Assembly (NCBI GenBank): GCA_031581485.1
Contig: JAVLBA010000094.1
Coordinates: 1 to 7,852, forward strand
From: BM506 sp031581485
GTDB lineage: Bacteria; Desulfobacterota; Desulfobulbia; Desulfobulbales; SURF-16
Length of the DNA: 7,852 nucleotides
Direction: 5' to 3'
Shown in pieces: positions 6,462 through 7,852 of this stretch (position 1 is its first letter; each line of letters begins with the position of its first letter). Position numbers and translations under genes: made by a program. The notes beneath the pieces were generated by a model that worked only from the letters and a program-made list of their open reading frames with translations, was not told the DNA's origin and did no database searches.

Positions 6462-6527
6462 GAAGTTGAGAAATAAGAAGAAGGCGCTGGCAGATTTCTC
6501 TTTCTCAAATTCTTATTTCTCAACTTC
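6462..6527. repeat. Intergenic palindromic short-unit repeat, element D (gpsA/selD gap)
   Basis: GAAGTTGAGAAATAAGAA (6462-6479) is a perfect 18-base reverse complement of 6510-6527, with a 30-base spacer. The first base follows the gpsA stop directly. The first 16 bases repeat those of element C exactly. In RNA it would form a long AU-rich hairpin 18 bases before the selD ATG. No T run follows, so it is not a classical terminator. Confidence 0.88.
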
Positions 6528-6545
6528 ACAAATTCTCATAATAAA

Positions 6546-7577
6546 ATGATCAAACTGACCCAAACCGTAAAAGCCTCAGGTTGAGCGGCCAAAATTAGTC
6601 CGGGGGACCTGGACAATATTCTCTGCGGCCTGGATCTGCCCACGGATCCCCATCTTTTGGTGGGGGTCAGCGGCTATGATGATGCCGGGGTCTATCGTTT
6701 AAACGACGACACCGCCCTCATTCAGACCCTCGATTTCTTCACGCCCATTGTGGATGACCCTTTTCATTTCGGCCAGATCGCTGCGGCCAATTCCCTCAGT
6801 GATATCTATGCCATGGGTGGCCGGCCTCTGCTGGCCATGAACATCGTCTGTTTTCCTATTAAGGATATGAACAAGGATATCCTCAAGGCAATCCTGGCCG
6901 GCGGCCTCGACAAGATCCGAGAGGCGGGTGCCCTGCTGGTGGGGGGCCATTCGGTGGAGGACGCTGAGATAAAATATGGCCTTTCCGTCACCGGCACGGT
7001 GCATCCCGAGCAGGTGCTGCTCAACTCCGGGGCCCGACCCGGTGACCGACTCCTGCTCACCAAGCCCCTTGGCACCGGTATTCTGGCCACCGCCGTCAAG
7101 GGGGGCCTGGCCAGTCAGGAGCTGGAAAAGGAGATCACCGCCTGCATGGCCTGTCTCAACAAGGCGGCCGGCGAGGCCATGGTGGGGCTGGCCCATGGGG
7201 CCACGGACATCACCGGCTTCGGCCTCTTGGGCCATGCCCAGGAGATGGCCGCCGCCAGCAAGGTTGCCTTCCGCCTCGATCTGGCGGCCATCCCGCTTCT
7301 GCCTCAGACCGTTGATTTCGCCGATATGGGCATCATCCCGGAGGGGGGGCATAAGAACCTCAAATTTTATCGGCCCTGCCTGATCACTTCTCTGCCCCAG
7401 GGCGATGCCATGGAACTGATCCTGGCTGATCCCCAGACCTCGGGCGGCCTGCTCATCGCGGCCAGTGAAGAAAACATTCTGGCCATCCAGCAGAAGATAG
7501 CGGCCAGCGGCTATCCTTACCAGACCGCTGTTATCGGCGAAGTGGTGGCCGGAGAAGCCGGCACCCTTTATATATGA
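6546..7577 (+). CDS. selD: Selenide, water dikinase (selenophosphate synthetase), selenocysteine-containing
   Basis: SelD uses ATP to turn selenide into selenophosphate, the selenium donor for selenocysteine-tRNA and selenium-modified tRNA. Reading from the ATG at 6546, the frame meets UGA at 6582-6584 and continues to 7577, giving 343 residues against about 347 for E. coli SelD. The context ASG-UGA-AAKISPGDL (10-22) matches the catalytic loop: U13 stands where other SelD proteins have Cys or Sec, and K16 is the conserved lysine. Downstream come YDDAGVYRL (44-52), QTLDFFTPIVDDP (60-72), AANSLSDIYAMGG (80-92) and GGHSVEDAEIKYGLSVTG, all diagnostic. No start codon upstream in this frame is usable and no Shine-Dalgarno sequence is visible. 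A gene caller treating UGA as stop would start late, near the TTG at 6657. It is ended by the terminator at 7655-7702. Confidence 0.95.
6582..6617 (+). promoter_or_regulatory. Selenocysteine UGA codon and bacterial SECIS hairpin in selD
   Basis: The UGA at 6582-6584 is followed after 17 bases by an apical loop GGGGGACCT (6602-6610). The loop is closed by GTCC/GGAC (6598-6601 with 6611-6614), then a bulged A (6597), then ATT/AAT (6594-6596 with 6615-6617). Loop distance, a G at the loop start and a bulge in the stem fit the known bacterial SECIS pattern bound by SelB. Folding was done by eye. Confidence 0.8.
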
Positions 7578-7654
7578 GAAGGGAAAAAGCAGAGGCGCCG
7601 GCATAAGCGGCAGGAAGTTTTTTTATTAAGAAAAAACCATCTTCACAAATGCAC

Positions 7655-7702
7655 ATAAAAAAAGGGCGGGTACGCTGCACAGCGTACCCGCCCTTTTTTT
7701 AT
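7655..7702. terminator. Strong intrinsic terminator after selD
   Basis: Arms of 22 bases (7655-7676 and 7681-7702) are perfect reverse complements around a GCAC loop. The GC core GGGCGGGTACGCT is flanked by seven A and seven T, so it can work on both strands. It lies 77 bases after the selD stop. A weaker GCCG/CGGC hairpin (7597-7600 with 7608-7611) with a T run from 7618 precedes it. Confidence 0.93.
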
Positions 7703-7753
7703 CTAGTGCAGTGTGTCACTTAAAGTTTCGTATACTTATACAACTATGCCTTT

Positions 7754-7852
7754 AACCACAAAACCACAAAGGCATTCTTTTTAATACCCCCTTGAGGGGT
7801 ACAAAAACACGAAGAGCTCCTTGTTTTTATGTTTTTTCTTTGTGCCTTCGTG
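7754..7852. repeat. CACAAAG/CACGAAG-type intergenic repeat, cut by the right edge
   Basis: AACCACAA occurs twice in tandem (7754-7761, 7762-7769). CACAAAG (7765-7771) is inverted as CTTTGTG (7838-7844), and CACGAAG (7808-7814) as CTTCGTG (7846-7852). In between, TACCCC/GGGGTA (7785-7790 with 7796-7801) forms a small hairpin. The plan of purine-rich units then their inverse recalls elements A-D with a different unit. The stretch 7703-7753 shows no gene and nothing I can name. Confidence 0.5.

Noticed and set aside
6582..6584. UGA in selD as a nonsense mutation making a pseudogene
   Set aside because: The codon sits exactly at the catalytic Cys/Sec position, the frame is conserved on both sides, and a SECIS-like hairpin follows.
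6699..7604. 301-codon open frame on the minus strand opposite selD
   Set aside because: It overlaps conserved SelD motifs in full and its own product looks random and rich in Gly, His and Gln.

Overview
The window looks like a piece of chromosome from a GC-rich anaerobic bacterium. A sulfate-reducer-like Desulfobacterota (Desulfobulbales-type) is my best guess, and it is an inference. It rests on a selenocysteine-encoding selD, a PqqD-like/radical SAM protein of a type common in that group, and a sharp contrast between GC-rich genes and AT-rich, purine/pyrimidine-asymmetric intergenic repeats. I see no rRNA or tRNA gene, CRISPR array, transposase, phage gene or integrase.

Layout from left to right: (1) a minus-strand radical SAM enzyme gene running off the left edge (1-1299), with a candidate promoter at 1338-1365; (2) a plus-strand run of rph (RNase PH, 1531-2226), tgt (tRNA-guanine transglycosylase, 2386-3495) and yajC (3569-3910), closed by a bidirectional terminator (3945-3996); (3) a minus-strand U32-family gene, probably a TrhP-type tRNA hydroxylase (4053-5282), converging on that terminator; (4) a divergent plus-strand pair, gpsA (5424-6461) and selD (6546-7577), followed by a second strong terminator (7655-7702) and a repeat-rich tail cut by the right edge.

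Two things stand out. First, selD carries an in-frame UGA at 6582-6584, in the position of the catalytic Cys of SelD, followed by a hairpin that fits the bacterial SECIS pattern. The full gene is therefore 343 codons, and ordinary gene calling would lose its first 37 residues. Second, four intergenic gaps (before rph, rph/tgt, U32/gpsA, gpsA/selD) hold the same kind of element: a purine-rich arm followed by a pyrimidine-rich arm, each built of degenerate 8-9 nt units, together forming long inverted repeats. They end close to the next start codon, and the genes after three of them (tgt, gpsA, selD), plus the divergent U32 gene, lack a good Shine-Dalgarno sequence. The two genes with clear ribosome binding sites, rph and yajC, have ordinary sequence directly before the start.

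Functionally the genes are mostly housekeeping. Several touch RNA maturation: rph trims tRNA 3' ends, tgt starts queuosine exchange at tRNA position 34, the U32 protein probably hydroxylates wobble uridine, and SelD supplies selenophosphate for selenocysteine-tRNA. GpsA makes glycerol-3-phosphate for phospholipids and YajC belongs to the Sec accessory complex. No wholly new system is evident. The repeat family is the best candidate for something undescribed.
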